Numbered from the stretch's first letter, positions 22,479-35,337 are shown. The stretch is 64,000 nt of DNA from Anaeramoeba flamelloides (GCA_027625915.1 JANTQA010000023.1:20088001-20152000); one strand, 5' to 3'. Numbers and translations: made by a program. The notes: generated by a model not told the origin, from the sequence alone.

Positions 22479-24420
22479 TTTATTAAGAATTTTATTGTAA
22501 CCTTAGGAAGATTGTATCTATTATAATATGTAATTTTCTATTTTAATATTCGGTTCTAGACACGAAAAGTATTTGGTTTTCTAAAAAATAAAATAAAAAA
22601 AGTAAAAAAAAAATAAAAAAAAAAAATTGGGACATTTATTATGACATTTAGGTAATATTTTTTTTAGGTTTGATAAGTGGACTTTATAGTAGAGAATGAA
22701 AATAAAAAATAAAATAGTGTCTTTTTTAATAAATACAAAGGGGTTTTAATCTTTGTATAAAATCCCCGAAGAGCTTATACTAATATAAGCATAATTTCAA
22801 AAATGGGTGCATGTTTTTCATCAGTAAAAAATTTGTTTAATTGTTTTTTTTTTTTGTATAATAATGTATTTTACTAGTGTGTTTAGATATAATAGCCAAT
22901 ATAGATAAATAAATAAAAATATTGTATAATGATTGTATTTTTTTAAAGATAAATGAAAAAAGAAAAAAAAAAAATAATAAAAAAGTTTGCCACTAATTTT
23001 GAAATTTTGCTTAAACGGATTATATATGTCGAGTTTATAGTTTGTTGTGATATCTGGTGTTTTGTTTATAGCAAATGCTATTTGTAAAAAAGTTGGCAAA
23101 TTCTTTTTTAAAACTCATTATTCAACTCAATCCCCTTAAAACTAATAAAATATCCAAATTTTTAAATAATCTTTTTATGGAATTATAATAGTATAATTCA
23201 AACTGTGTTTTAGTGTGGTATTACTTTAGAATAAATGATATTAAAGTTTCTAATCTAAATTTTTTATGATATTTTTTTAAGTGGTATAATTTGTTCTTGG
23301 GTATTTTTTACTTTGTGATCAAAAAAATTGAATTCCTGAAAGGTCTAATCACATATTTTCACGATAAAATGAAAATCTAATAAGAAATATATTTGGTTGT
23401 TCTAAAATATTCTTTGTTCAGCCACCATATTTCCTTTTTATTATTGAAATTGGATATAAAATAAATTTCATAATAAATGGTCCACCTTACATTTGAATAA
23501 TGAATTGCTTTTGTATAGTTTTGAAGTTTTTCCTCTCACAATGAAAAGTTTGCAAATAAATCATTTTTTCTCTTTTTTATTTTTTCAACAGTGTTTTGTT
23601 AAAATGGAAAATGAAAATGAAAAATTTGAAAGAAGTAACAGATGAATTAATGAAAATTTTGGTTTCAAATATGAAAAAGAGATTAGATTTAGTTATTCAA
23701 ATGGGGGGGGGAATCGATAAATGGGTTTTTTTAGTTTTTTAAATTTTCTATTTTTTATGTAATGCATCTTTCAAAATAAATGTCCCATTTTTTTTAACAG
23801 TTTTTTTTATTTTTTTTTCTTTTATTTTTAGACAAAAAATAAATAACTCTTGAGAATAGTATTGAATATTAAAATCTAAATTTTAATATTATAATAGATA
23901 ACTTCAATTATTAAAAATATTTTTATTTAAAATTTGATTTTTAATGTGCCAATTATTATGAAAGATAGTTTTCATTGTTTTTTTTAAAAAAGTTGCTCTT
24001 GTGTTTTTGATTTTTTGGATATTTTTAAACATACACATTTTGAAATAAATTTAGATTTGTAGATTCAATCGATATGAGATTTTCACTTCAATTTGGTTTT
24101 GTAAATTTAAAGAATAGACACACTGAAAGGATCAAATTTCTCTGTTAACGAAAAAAATTTACATTTTTTTGTGGAAACTTTTCAGCATATCTCCTTAATA
24201 TCAGAATTTTATAAAAGATTTTAAAAAAATCAAAACCTTATAATAATTAAAAAGATTCATTTTTTGGAGTAAAAGCCTTTAATTATAAACTTCTTAGTGC
24301 TTAACAATGACTAACTAAAATCTCAAAAAATAAAAACTTTTTGAAAAAAAAATAAACTAAAAAATATTAATAAAAAAGTTAAAAATACATAAAAGGTTTA
24401 ATTTTATTTTGTGATAAAAA
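22479..24420. other. AT-rich intergenic stretch downstream of the H3 gene
   Basis: Homopolymer-rich sequence with a G9 run near 23703. A 92-codon minus-strand frame (22821-23099) is low-complexity and not called. Nothing else is recognised. Confidence 0.5.
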
Positions 24421-24442
24421 TTTCACTTATTAATAAGTGAAA
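24421..24442 (-). promoter_or_regulatory. Perfect palindrome after the H3 stop codon
   Basis: A 22-base perfect palindrome (TTTCACTTAT and its complement ATAAGTGAAA around a central TA) starts five bases past the H3 stop codon. As RNA it could form a hairpin of about nine pairs with a small loop. Its place resembles that of histone mRNA 3' stem-loops, but the sequence does not match the animal consensus and the H4 gene has no equivalent. Confidence 0.4.
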
Positions 24443-24447
24443 ATCAA

Positions 24448-24993
24448 TTAGAGTTTGTCTCCTCTAATTTTAACAGCTAAGGAAAGATCACGATCCATTA
24501 TGGTGACTCTTTTGGCGTGAATGGCACAAAGATTTGTGTCTTCAAGGACACCAACAACATAAGCTTCAGTAGCTTCTTGTAAGGCTGCGATGGCTGCGCT
24601 TTGGAAACGAAGATCGCCCTTGTATTCTTGTGCAATATCTCTTACGAGTCTTTGGAATGGAAGCTTTCTTAAAAGTAATTCGGTTGATTTTTGGTATTTT
24701 TTGATTTCTCTCAAGGCAACTGTACCTGGTCTGTATCTCCTTGGTCTTTTGGTTCCTTTTTCACCTTTTGCCCCTTTTGTTCCTTTTGTACCCTTAGTTC
24801 CTTTTGTTCCCTTGGTACCTTTTCTTCCCTTTTGTCCTTTTTGCCCCTTAGTTCCTTTTCTTCCTTTTTGTCCCTTTCTTCCTTTTTGGCCTTTTTGGCC
24901 TTTTTTTGGTCCTTTTCCACCAGTCGATTTTCTTCCCTTTTGTCCTTTTTGTCCTTTGGTTCCTTTTTGTCCTGCGTGTTTTGTTCGAGCCAT
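24448..24993 (-). CDS. Histone H3 with expanded Gly-X-Lys N-terminal tail
   Basis: Core nucleosome histone that pairs with H4. The 181-residue product is about 45 longer than usual. Residues 87 onward are a standard H3 core: [50 protein letters not shown] and [16 protein letters not shown]. The tail keeps ARTK at 2-5 (K4 context), RKSTGGK at 21-27 (K9/S10/K14 context) and [10 protein letters not shown] near 81-90 (K36 context). Between these are 22 Gly-X-Lys triplets, five at 8-22 and seventeen at 32-82, with X mostly Gln, Thr or Arg. The ARKSAP motif (K27 context) is gone. At DNA level it is a 9-bp periodic array. No intron; TAA stop. The core argues for a functional nucleosomal H3 or variant. 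Whether a normal-tail H3 exists elsewhere in the genome cannot be told. Confidence 0.96.
   Translation of the reverse strand: MARTKHAGQKGTKGQKGQKGRKSTGGKGPKKGQKGQKGRKGQKGRKGTKGQKGQKGRKGTKGTKGTKGTKGTKGAKGEKGTKRPRRYRPGTVALREIKKYQKSTELLLRKLPFQRLVRDIAQEYKGDLRFQSAAIAALQEATEAYVVGVLEDTNLCAIHAKRVTIMDRDLSLAVKIRGDKL
24746..24972 (-). repeat. 9-bp periodic coding repeat in the H3 tail
   Basis: In-frame array of nine-base units (Gly-X-Lys codons) interrupted only by the STGGKGPKK segment. Synonymous differences among units show that it is not freshly duplicated throughout. The stretch of consecutive Gly-Thr-Lys units is the most homogeneous part. Confidence 0.85.
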
Positions 24994-25188
24994 TTTTAAT
25001 TAATTATTATAAATAATTTTTTTAATCAATAAAAAAAAATGAATTTATTTTTATAAACTTTACCTGAAAAATAAAATTGATTCAAAACTGAAGTAATTAA
25101 TTTAATTGTTCTTGTTTATTTTTGTTCTTAATTTGTGATTGTTAGATAAGATATTATACTGTTGAATTTTTTATTTGTTTTATTTATC

Positions 25189-25215
25189 AAAAATAATCCA
25201 ATAATTTTACGATTT
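25189..25215 (-). promoter_or_regulatory. Candidate histone promoter element (H3 copy)
   Basis: The plus-strand core is AATAATCCAATAATTTTACG, followed by ATTT. It differs from the H4 copy (4453-4479) at one of 27 bases and lies 196-222 bp upstream of the H3 start codon, in the same orientation relative to the gene. It contains an inverted CCAAT box in the gene's direction. Confidence 0.55.
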
Positions 25216-28200
25216 ACTTTTTATAATTTATTTTAACTCAAAATTTTTGAATACTATTAACAGAACAATTCTAATTGAAAAAATATCACTCTTCCCACTT
25301 TTTTCGGTTTGGGTATCATACAATTTGTTATAAAATAAATGGAACAAAATTTTCATCCCGCTTTTCGAAAAAAGATTTTAAATAAATCATTGAACTTTTC
25401 CAATTTTTAATTCTGAAAAACAACTTTAAAATATTAATTGTTTCAAGAATTTAGAACTTTGATTTGTTCTTTTATATTCATTCTGGAAGGTGATTTTTTT
25501 AAAAGTTGACTCAAAATTTTGATCTTTTTATTTTCAAATTAATAGTAATTTATTAATCCAGCCTTTTCAATTGACAATTTTTAAATTCTAAGTCTATTTT
25601 TTAGAATCCAAAATTCTGACAGGTTTCCAAATTAATTGATAATTTATTATTATAATCAAAACAAAAGTACAAAAATTTTCATTTTGTTTTCCGAGAAAAA
25701 TTACAAGAATAATACGAATTCTTAAAATCTCTAGTTCCAAAAGGGAAATTAATTATTACCTATCTGATTTTGAAAATATAATATCGTAAACAAAAATTAA
25801 TAAAGTTGAATGAAAATTTTAATCTTTTTCTTTTGCAACAAACAGTAAATTCAGAAAGTACAATAATGTCAAATTTCGAGTGTTTGTAAAAACAGATATT
25901 TGTATTTTTTTATTTTTATTCGAAGTAGCGCTGAGGATATTTTCAAATACTGATAAATTGTAATTTATGTTTGTGAAATTTTTACTTGATTTTCCTTTTT
26001 GAAATTATTATGTTCAAGCTTTGAATAAAGCATTTTATGAAGCCAAGCGATAAGAAAATCAGTAAAATTAGTTGTTCTTTAAAATATTCTTTGTACTGGA
26101 CTGTTTGATGAGAAACAGTTCGAAGATTTATAAAAAGGGAAATTGAACTAAAAATTTTTTGAAATTTATTAGAATTTATCAGTATCATTTTTTTTTTCAA
26201 TTTAAAGTACATTTTTTTTTGGATATAAAATCGATTTTAAATCAAAAATATGAACTACAATGGAATGAAAATTCATATACAAACCAAAATATTGGGATTA
26301 TATCAAAAAAAATCAGAAGTAGAGAATTAATAATCATTAATAAAAAAAAATTATAGATTATTAAAAAACAAAATGCTATTATATTAAATATTTTGACCTT
26401 TTAATTTTTAAAAATGGCCACTGTTTGATGTTTAAATGAATCCGAAAATAATATATATATATAATCCACGTACCACAGATTTGCTTCAATTTCATCAAGT
26501 TTAAAATAAATAATTTAGAATTTTTATTGAATACGATTTTTATTCTTTTCTTATTTATCTTTAACCCATATTTTGATTTTAAGAAAAATTTTATACAGTT
26601 CAAATATAAAGTAGCTCATATTTTTGTATTTTTTTTCGTTTTAGGAAAATATAAAAAAATAATTATTAATTGTTATATTTTCTAAAAATCTTTTTATTTT
26701 TTTTTTAATTTTTTAAATAAGAAATTTCATTACAATAATAGTAATTCAAAACTCAATGCATTGATTTATTAAAAAAAAAAAACAAACAAAAATATAGTTA
26801 ATATTATGATAAAAAAAGAAAATAAAAAAATATATTTATGAGAAATTTTAATTTTTTTAGATAACATTTCCATAAATATTAAATTTTTGGGTAAAAAGGA
26901 AATTCCTTTATTTAGACCAAAATTAAAAGTTTAATATCAATGCTTTTTCACACCTTTAATTTACACAATGGAAAACACTTGAAAAAACAATATATATATA
27001 TAAAAATAAAATAATTTATTTATTATATTCGGACTAAACAAATAACAATTTTCTTTATTAGATTTGACAATCAACCCCGTTTTAAAAAAATATAAAATAA
27101 CTTTAAAATATTAATTAAACATAATAAAATAATCTTCAAAACAAGTAATTTGATTTTTAATTTTGTTATTAGTTAAAATTAGAATAATATATTTGAAAAT
27201 TTTAAATTGTCCAATCCGAATTAATCTAGATCTTGTAAAATAATTTTTGATCTATCGTCCAGACTCTTAGCTATTATTATTATTATTTTATGTCTAGATT
27301 TTAAAATGTTAAAAATTGAAAAAATTGTAAAAATTAAAAAAAAAAATCAATTATTTATCTGATTCGAACTATTTTCCAAATTAATTTAAATTTGAAAAAA
27401 AATTATTGTTGAAAAAATTCCCAAATTTTACAATGAAAAAAAAATATTTTTTTTTTTTCAAATTTAATTTATATTTTTTTTGATTTTTAAATTGTTTAGA
27501 ATCATCTATATAAGAATCTATCAAATATTCCCGAAAATACCCGAAACTTTTTTAAGCACCAAAAAAAACTTTTTAAACAACTTCTAAGAAACCCCAGTGC
27601 CAAAATACTCAGTTTAACAGTAAATTACGAATTTTATTGTAGAATAAATTTTTTTTACTGAAAGTATTGAAAATTCAAAAAATTTAAATTTTAGGGAATG
27701 TTATTCAACCCATTTTGAGTGAAAGTGGTTGGTATCTTCGATGAATAACATTTCTGATCATTTCAAAATATTATTAACTAAATGAAGAAGATGCACTTGT
27801 GAATAAAATTTCTAATTGTAGATCATTACCCCTAATTTTGTAATCTTATTCACAATCCAAAAATAACAAGTAATATCTAATAGCACAATAAATACTCCTA
27901 CACGAGGCAAGGTGATTCAAACTAAACTTTATTTAACCCCCCCCCCCCCATTCCATAAAAGTATCCGTTTTAACCATAATTACAAACACACACCATATCA
28001 AACCTAAAACACACCGTTTATATACCCTGGTATACATATACACATACACCCACCCTATTAAGTACCAGCAATTACTCAAATATTCCCAAAATGCACCAAA
28101 AACACTTTATAGTGGTTTGAGGTAGAAAATTCAAATAAAAAAATATTTTGTGTGAAAGTAAAATTGTTCTTTTAGTGTTAAACTGGGTATATTGACACTA

Positions 28201-28832
28201 GATTTTCTTAGAAATTGTCCATAACGTATTTTTACGTGGTTGAAAAAATTTTGGGTATTTTCGATTTTCGGGTATTTTCGAGAATATACCAAACACCCTT
28301 ATATATATATATATATATATATATTGAACAATAATAAACAGATAAAAGAAGTTTTACAAGGGGGTATCAAAATTTCTTTTGCAATGAATAAATTATTTAA
28401 TCAACTATTTTGGACAATTTTGGCGTGCAAAGGACCCTGGAAAAATTTCAAGTAAGTGTGATATATTTTAGTCATTGGAATTATGAAGTTTTTAAAGTGT
28501 AGACAAACTTTTCAAAAAAAATAATTTATTATTATTTTTTTTTTTTTTTGATAAAATCTGGATTGAACAATAATTAAAATACAATGCCAAGTAAAAAAAA
28601 AATCAAAGATTTGGATTTTTTTATCAAGTTATTTTTTTATTTTATATAACTATATACTTATTAATTATAATATTTTGTTTTTGGATATTTTTTTTTTGCA
28701 GAATCTATATTTTATAATCAATTGATAACTATTCAAATTTAAAATTTTATTTCAACAGCAATTAGTATATATCAGGTTCTAAGGTATATTATCATTGTTT
28801 CAGTCAAAGTACCCACCATTTTTTTCAAGGTA
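25216..28832. other. AT-rich intergenic stretch with simple repeats
   Basis: Holds degraded dispersed-repeat sequence (25330-25900), small AT runs (26450, 26990), a C13 run at 27937-27949 and an (AT)n tract at 28300-28324. A short open patch at 28383-28455 ends at a GTAAGT donor-like site but has no identifiable downstream exon. No gene is called. Confidence 0.45.
28300..28324 (+). repeat. (AT)n microsatellite
   Basis: About 12 AT dinucleotide units. Confidence 0.9.
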
Positions 28833-29305
28833 TAGTTGGGAAAAAAATACCGGACATGAAAAAAATCCCGGACAAGATTTTTAATTGTGATTATTAGGAA
28901 AATTTTTGTATAATTTCAATTAAATCCTTATTATAAATAACCAATTTTTTTATGAGATTAGTAATAAACCTACCTAAAGTCCATCAAAGTAAGATTTCTC
29001 TAGAATACCCGAGTAATTGTTTGATAGCCTAATGTTGATCAACTTTTTTTGAAAAACAATCGAGTTTTATTGAGGTTTACTAGAGTTTGGAAAATGATAA
29101 TTTTTCTTCTTGTTTTTTGATTGATTGGATCGTGTTTTAAACAAGTGTGATTTCATCAATCATCATTCTAATAAGTGGTCGAGTTATAATTGAAAAAGTT
29201 CGATTCTTAAAAAAAGGAATTTGATTGTAAATAAATGAAATTACACAATAATTTTACTAATATTCACAATTAAAAATCTTGTCCGGGATTTTTTTCACTA
29301 CTCTA
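28833..29305 (+). mobile_element. Family D inverted-repeat element, copy 2
   Basis: Inverted repeats TGAAAAAAATCCCGGACAAG on the left and their complement on the right, continuing into TTTTTAATTGTGATTATTAG and its complement. The internal sequence is shared with 62118-62621 in the same order (for example CAACTTTTTTTGAAAAACAA and GAGTTTGGAAAATGAT). Outermost bases are uncertain. Confidence 0.65.
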
Positions 29306-29413
29306 TCAATTTTTTTATATCATTGACATTTGAAGAAAAAATAAGAAATAATCAGAATAATACTGATCAAAGTATTGTTGATACCCATATGAAATAAAAC
29401 TAATAAATCAATA

Positions 29414-29609
29414 CCACCAGTTTCACTTTTAAGGTACAAACTTTCAACAAAATTTAAGGCACAATAAAAATCCCAAATTAAGGCACAAAATTCTGGTTCT
29501 AGTAAAATAAATTGCAAAAAAAAAAATTACAAATTTTGTGTCTTAATTTGGGATTTTTTTGTGCCTTAAATTTCCGTGAAAGTTTGTACCTTAAAATTGG
29601 AACTGACTG
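29414..29609 (+). mobile_element. MITE family A, copy 11
   Basis: A well-preserved palindrome. Left arm CCACCAGTTTCACTTTTAAGG, right arm ACCTTAAAATTGGAACTGACTG, with inner TTAAGGCACAAAATT and AAATTTTGTGTCTTAA. Confidence 0.75.
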
Positions 29610-30147
29610 CAAATTATCTTAAAAATTGAAAAAATCAAATTCTTAGAACCACATCGAGAAAAACAACAATGTTCGTTCAAACCTTGTATTGGCGTTCGAA
29701 TAATAAATATGAAACATTTTCATTATATTTTCAATACATTTCTTTTAGAATCAAGTCCCCAAACGAATTTCATTGGTATTTTTTACCTCTATTTGAAAAG
29801 GGGGATGAAAAGGAAGTGAAAAATTTTCACAGTTATTAATCAAATATCAGAATCAAAGATTCAATAAAATTTCAATAGAAATCAATATTATTCCCCAACA
29901 GTCATTTCCATGATTTCTATAACCTTAGAATAACACTCATTTTACCAAGTGGCTAACCATCTTGTAATAAAAAAAATTTTTTTTACAACTCAATTTGGTT
30001 TAAAAAAAAAAATCAAAAAATCTGCTAAAATATTAAAAAATGATTTCAATTGCGAATATTTCCAAAATAATTTTTTTCTTCTAATATCTATGTAAACCCT
30101 TTAATGCACGCATTTCACTGGATAAAACCACACCCCATTTACCGGGG

Positions 30148-30157
<10 letters not shown>

Positions 30158-30186
<29 letters not shown>
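30158..30186 (+). repeat. (TA)n microsatellite
   Basis: About 14 TA units. A second tract of similar length lies at 30245-30271, just before a family C element. Confidence 0.9.
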
Positions 30187-30190
<4 letters not shown>

Positions 30191-30239
30191 TGAACACTTG
30201 TATTTAATAACCACGTTATTGGAGATTTATAAACACTCT

Positions 30240-30271
<32 letters not shown>

Positions 30272-30275
<4 letters not shown>

Positions 30276-30525
30276 TATTTTCCAATTAAAAAATAAAAAT
30301 TTATTGATTCACGTTATAAAATATTTTTTTAGTTTATAAGTCCAAGTAAACCCAAAAATCTTTACAATATCGTTTAGAAATGATATTTTTAGACAATAAT
30401 ATAAACTGCCTAAGTGGACTCAAAGACAAAATTTTTACTCTGGAAATTTGATTACAGCAGTAATAATTAATATTCGTTTTGGGAATTAAAATAAAAATTT
30501 CCATTTGTTAATTGGAAAACAATAG
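30272..30525 (+). mobile_element. MITE family C, copy 1
   Basis: Ends ATTATTTTCCAATTAA and TTAATTGGAAAACAATAG are inverted repeats. The interior matches 33970-34223, including AGAAATGATATTTTTAGACA and CAGTAATAATTAATATTCG. The left end abuts a TA microsatellite. Confidence 0.7.
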
Positions 30526-32556
30526 TATAATGAATGTGGGTTGGTGGGTGGGATTTATATCTACACCCTTAAATTAAAAAAAAAAAAATAATTAATATTT
30601 TTTTGAGAAATATCAATTTCAAAATCGAAAAATATATTTCTGATTGCAATTAAAAAGTTTTACTAATTAAAAACTATATTGAATATTTTAATCTTTGCCA
30701 GTTTTGTATTCTTTTATCTTGTGGAATCGGTTCACTGGTTACTAATAGTATTATTTATATCGAATTATTTTTTCGTTATTTCCAGCTTAAATATTTCTTC
30801 CATTCCATATTAAAAATAATGTTTTGAACAAATTTGATTTTTTCTATGAAAATGGAGAATATATTTTGTTGGTTCTTTGCCCATAAATTTAATAAAACCA
30901 AAAATCAACTTTTGGATATTTTCATTATTTGGGATGATTTTACTAGAAATATTTTTTATTCTCTTGATCTTTTTCCAAAAAAAATATTCATTTGATTAAT
31001 CAATTTATAATACTTTTGATTAGTTCGGCATATTGTTTACTACACCAGTCTTTGATTTTTTGAATTTAATCCATGTTTTCAAATACGATCTTTATTAAAC
31101 TTAATATTTTAAAATCTATTTTTTTTGGTAGATCTAAAATAATTCTTTAATTTAGTTTAAATTTTATTAAAATTGATTTTATTTCCCTGAGAACCAAAAA
31201 GATGAAATCTAAAAATTAAAACAAAAAAGGTTCAAGATCTTTTGAAAACAAATTATTAGGTAAAAAATGAATTTTTTTCGATAATCTTTCAATCGGGTTT
31301 TTGCCCCTCCTGTGTATTCAGGACGTGGATAGTTTTTATTTGGTCATGAAAATGATAAATTTATTTTTTATATATATTTTATTTCTTTTTCTTCTCTTTT
31401 TTTTATTTTATGAATTTTCTTTAATTACTCCTTTCTATAAATAAATAATAAAAAAAATGATTACTTATTTCTTGAAAATAAAAAAAGTTTGTTTCTCAAA
31501 TTAAATTGAATCATTGTGATAATAAGTCCTCGATTGTCTTTTTTTTTTTTTTTTTTTTTTGGGGGGGGGGGGTTTATAAGGAAGACCTGTCCAAAAACCT
31601 TAAGTCAAATACTGGTATCTAAATTTAAAATTGAACAAAATCTCGGTTGTTTCTCTTCATTCTTAAATGCCTAAAATCACTTTCATTAAAAATTTTTAGC
31701 ACACTTAATATATACACCACTTCCCAGAATAGGGACAACTAAACGAATAGGGATCAAAAATTACAATTTATTTATTTGTTAGCTATGTTAAAAAAAAAGA
31801 AATAGGAAAAAGAAACTTATTTATCTAAAAATATCCAAATATCAAAAAGAGTTCCTACAAGCTCAATTAAATATTTTTACCTTTCTTGTCTCACACAAAC
31901 TACAAGAAGAAAATGAAGTGAAAATTGTTTCCACACCCTTCACCAAGACAAGAAAGAGATCTATTTTCAAAATTTAAGTAAATTTTCGTTTAAATCGACA
32001 ACAAACAAATTTTATAAAGTTGGTTTGTTTCTTAATTTCTCATCTTTCCGAAAGAAACTGTCAAGACTCAAAAAAGTTTTTCAGTTTTTCAAAAAAAGTT
32101 ACTTTTGCAATTTTTAGAAATCTTTTCATTGAAAAAATATTTATCAAAACAACAAGATTGTGGAATTAATTTCAAATTTGGTAAATTGAAATTGGTTACT
32201 CACAAAACGAAAAAAAAAATAAAAATTCAAACTCAAATACAAACACAAATACTTTTTGAAAAAAGGAATGTTTTCGTTGGAATAATGTAAAATAACTCAT
32301 TTACAAATCGACTATATAAATTTTTATTAAGAATATTTTTTCTCGTTTTTGTGTCATGACAAAAATAACAAATATTTAGAATAAAAAGAACACTTAAAAC
32401 CCTTTTGGGTTGTCTTGTGGGTAATTTACCAAAACACAAAAACTCATTCCATTTTTTGTTTTTTTTAATTTCTTTTAAACTTTTTTTTTATATTTACCAC
32501 AATAAATACAATCTTTTGGTCTTGTTTGATCTTTTTTGGAAATAAATCAGCACCAG
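30526..32556. other. AT-rich region upstream of the convertase gene
   Basis: No gene is recognised. It contains a T22 run followed directly by G12 (31539-31572) and a small foldback at 31881-31956. The proximal part should carry the promoter and 5' UTR of the gene starting at 32557, but no specific element can be named. Confidence 0.45.
31881..31956 (+). repeat. Small inverted repeat (76 bp)
   Basis: CTTTCTTGTCT on the left and AGACAAGAAAG on the right, with further inner complementarity (TGAAGTG with CACCCTTCA). It could form a hairpin upstream of the convertase gene. No function is assigned. Confidence 0.5.
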
Positions 32557-33341
32557 ATGAACTCTTTTGCAAAAAACTTTCTAATTGTTCTAACTTTTTT
32601 TTTAATCTTTCTTAGTTTCCATGTTTCTTGTCAAGCTAAAATGGTCAAAGGTGTAAACCTTGAAGGGGAGTATGTTGTACACTTCCCATCTGATGTTGAT
32701 CCTGAAGAAATTGCTAACCAAGCAGGCTTTAGGATCTTGACACAAGTTAAAATTGCGAATAGTAACCAATACTATGTTTTGAAGCATGATCCCACTTTAA
32801 CTTACAATTATGAATTACTCGAGGAAATTGCTGAAAACATTACTCCAAACAGAATTTTGTATTATTCAAAAAAAGACATCCGTAAATTGTTTATTTTTAA
32901 TTTTTTTTTATTTTTTTTTTTTTTGGATTTATTTCTTTTTTATTTTTTTTTCAATTTTTCAACAAACCATTTTTAAAATTGATCACAAATTCTAAAAATG
33001 TATTAAATTAAAACAAAAAGACTTTTTTTATTGAAAAGTTGTACCAACCCTCACTCGGAAATGTGGATGTTTTTTTTTTTTTTTTTTTTATATTTTTAGC
33101 AATAAATGAAATTTATGATTAAAAAGAACAAAAACAAAACAACCACATTGTTGTTAACAACTTTTTTATTTTATTTTTTTTTTTTTTTTTTCTTCCAAAA
33201 ACAAAAAGATCTTTCAAATAATTTTTCAACAAAAGTCCTTTCTAAACAAAATTGTTACTTTATTTATTCAACTGTTTTCATTTGTTAGATCTTTACTAAT
33301 GGATTTTCAAAAGATCTCTACACATTAGTGAAATTTAATGA

Positions 33342-33379
<38 letters not shown>

Positions 33380-35269
33380 TGATGTTGTTTTGACAAATTC
33401 AACAAAAAATATTTTAAATTTTTTATTTCATAAATCATCAATTCAAAAGAAAAAAATATTCTAAAAAGATTTCTTTAATTAACTTTATTTTGGTTGTACT
33501 TGGATTGTATAAGAAATGTTTCTGGTTTTAAATTTGATTTTATCAAAAAGAAGCTAAATGTGAAATTGGAAACATTTTAAATTTTAACTAACACTCATCA
33601 GTTTTACAATTTTGAAAGGGATCAAATTTCGTGTCTCTTTTTCTTTTTTCTTTTGTTATATTTCAGATTTCAAAAACTCAAAAAATTTAAGAGACTTTTT
33701 ATAAAAGCATATCAAAAACACTTTTTTAAAAAATCTCTTTAAAATTGACGACAAACTTGAATAAACCTATTTTTAGGGATAAACAAAAAAAATTTTTATT
33801 CACACTTTTTTGAAAATTACTTTATCATAATTAGCCTTTTCCAAAAAGTGATTTCATAATGGGCATGGGGTGGAGTAAAAATTAAATTTATGTAATTCGT
33901 AAAACTGCGGTCATAAATCCAGAAAACAAATTGAAAAATTTCTTTATAGTTCATATTTAAAAACTATTACTATTATTTTCCAATTAAAAAATGAAAATTT
34001 TTAGTTCACATGCCAAAATACTTTTCTAGTTTTAAAGTTGAAGAAAATCCAAAGATCTTTGCAACATCGTTAAGAAATGATATTTTTAGACAATAAATTA
34101 AACTTTCTTCGTTAGTTCTGAGACAAAATTTTTACTCTGCTAATTTGATTGTAGCAGTAATAATTAATATTCGTTTTCGAAATTGAAATAAAAAATTTTC
34201 ATTTATTAATTGGAAAATAAGAGTATTTCTCCATCTTTACAAAAATACTTTTTTATTATATTATTATGCTTTAAATAAAATGTTACTTATGATCACACAA
34301 AAAAAAACATTATTTTTTAATGAGTGGAAGAGAGGTAATATCAAAAGATAGAACCTTTTCTTTGTCAGAACCACTAAACTTTCTTTAGTGAATTTTGTTC
34401 TTATTATAGCTTTGAAAGTATTAGAAAATCAAAGGACAAACAAAAATCTGCTGTTGTGGTTCTATATAATTATAATAGATGTTAATACCCATATATTGCT
34501 TAACAAACCAATAAAATAAAATTAAATTTATTAAATCGATCATTATAAAAATGTAAAACATAGTGGAATTATTCTGATGAAAATAAGAATATTGAGATTC
34601 AACAATTGATGAAAAAAATTTTCTTTTTTAAATATACTTTTTTGATTTATTTTTTTTCCATTCATTTCGAAAAATCGAAAACGAAAAGATTTACAAAGTA
34701 TCCATAAAAGGGCTTAACAACTTAAATAGCACATTTTGGTGATGGGTTGTTTTTATTCACCATTTCAAAATGACTGTATTCTTTGAAAATTTTTCGAATA
34801 AATAATTCAAATAAATTTATTTTGGGTTACTTTTCAAATATTGAAAAATCCTCTAAATACTCCGTTTTGAAATTATTCCCAAGATCAAATTGAAAACAAA
34901 AATAACAAAAAAATATTACATTTGAAGAATTGATTTTTTTCTTAATTGAGAATAATTTCACATGATTTTTTTTTTTGTTTAAAAAATAAATAAAAAAAAA
35001 ATTAAATTAATTTTTTTTTATATAATTAAAGGGAGAGGTTGTTAATTCCTCTTGTTGACCGTTAAGTTTTCCAGAATTTAAAAGAATTGAGTTAAATCTT
35101 TGATTTTTCTCTATTCTTTTGAATTTTGGAAAACCTAGGCACTCTACGGAACTTTTTGAATTCCTAAAAAAACAAATTAATTAAAAATTTCAAATCTTTT
35201 TTTTAAAAAAAAAACTTTTTAAAACCTTGAAAAAACAACTTTATTAATTCTGATTTAATACAACAACCC

Positions 35270-35337
<68 letters not shown>

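Noticed and set aside
24590-25003. Long Pro/Phe-rich and Ser/Phe-rich open frames antisense to, or in other frames of, the H3 tail
   Set aside because: They are by-products of the 9-bp Gly-X-Lys array read in other frames.
28383-28455. Short ATG-started patch ending at a GTAAGT donor-like site
   Set aside because: Acceptors downstream lead to immediate stops, so no protein of meaningful length results.
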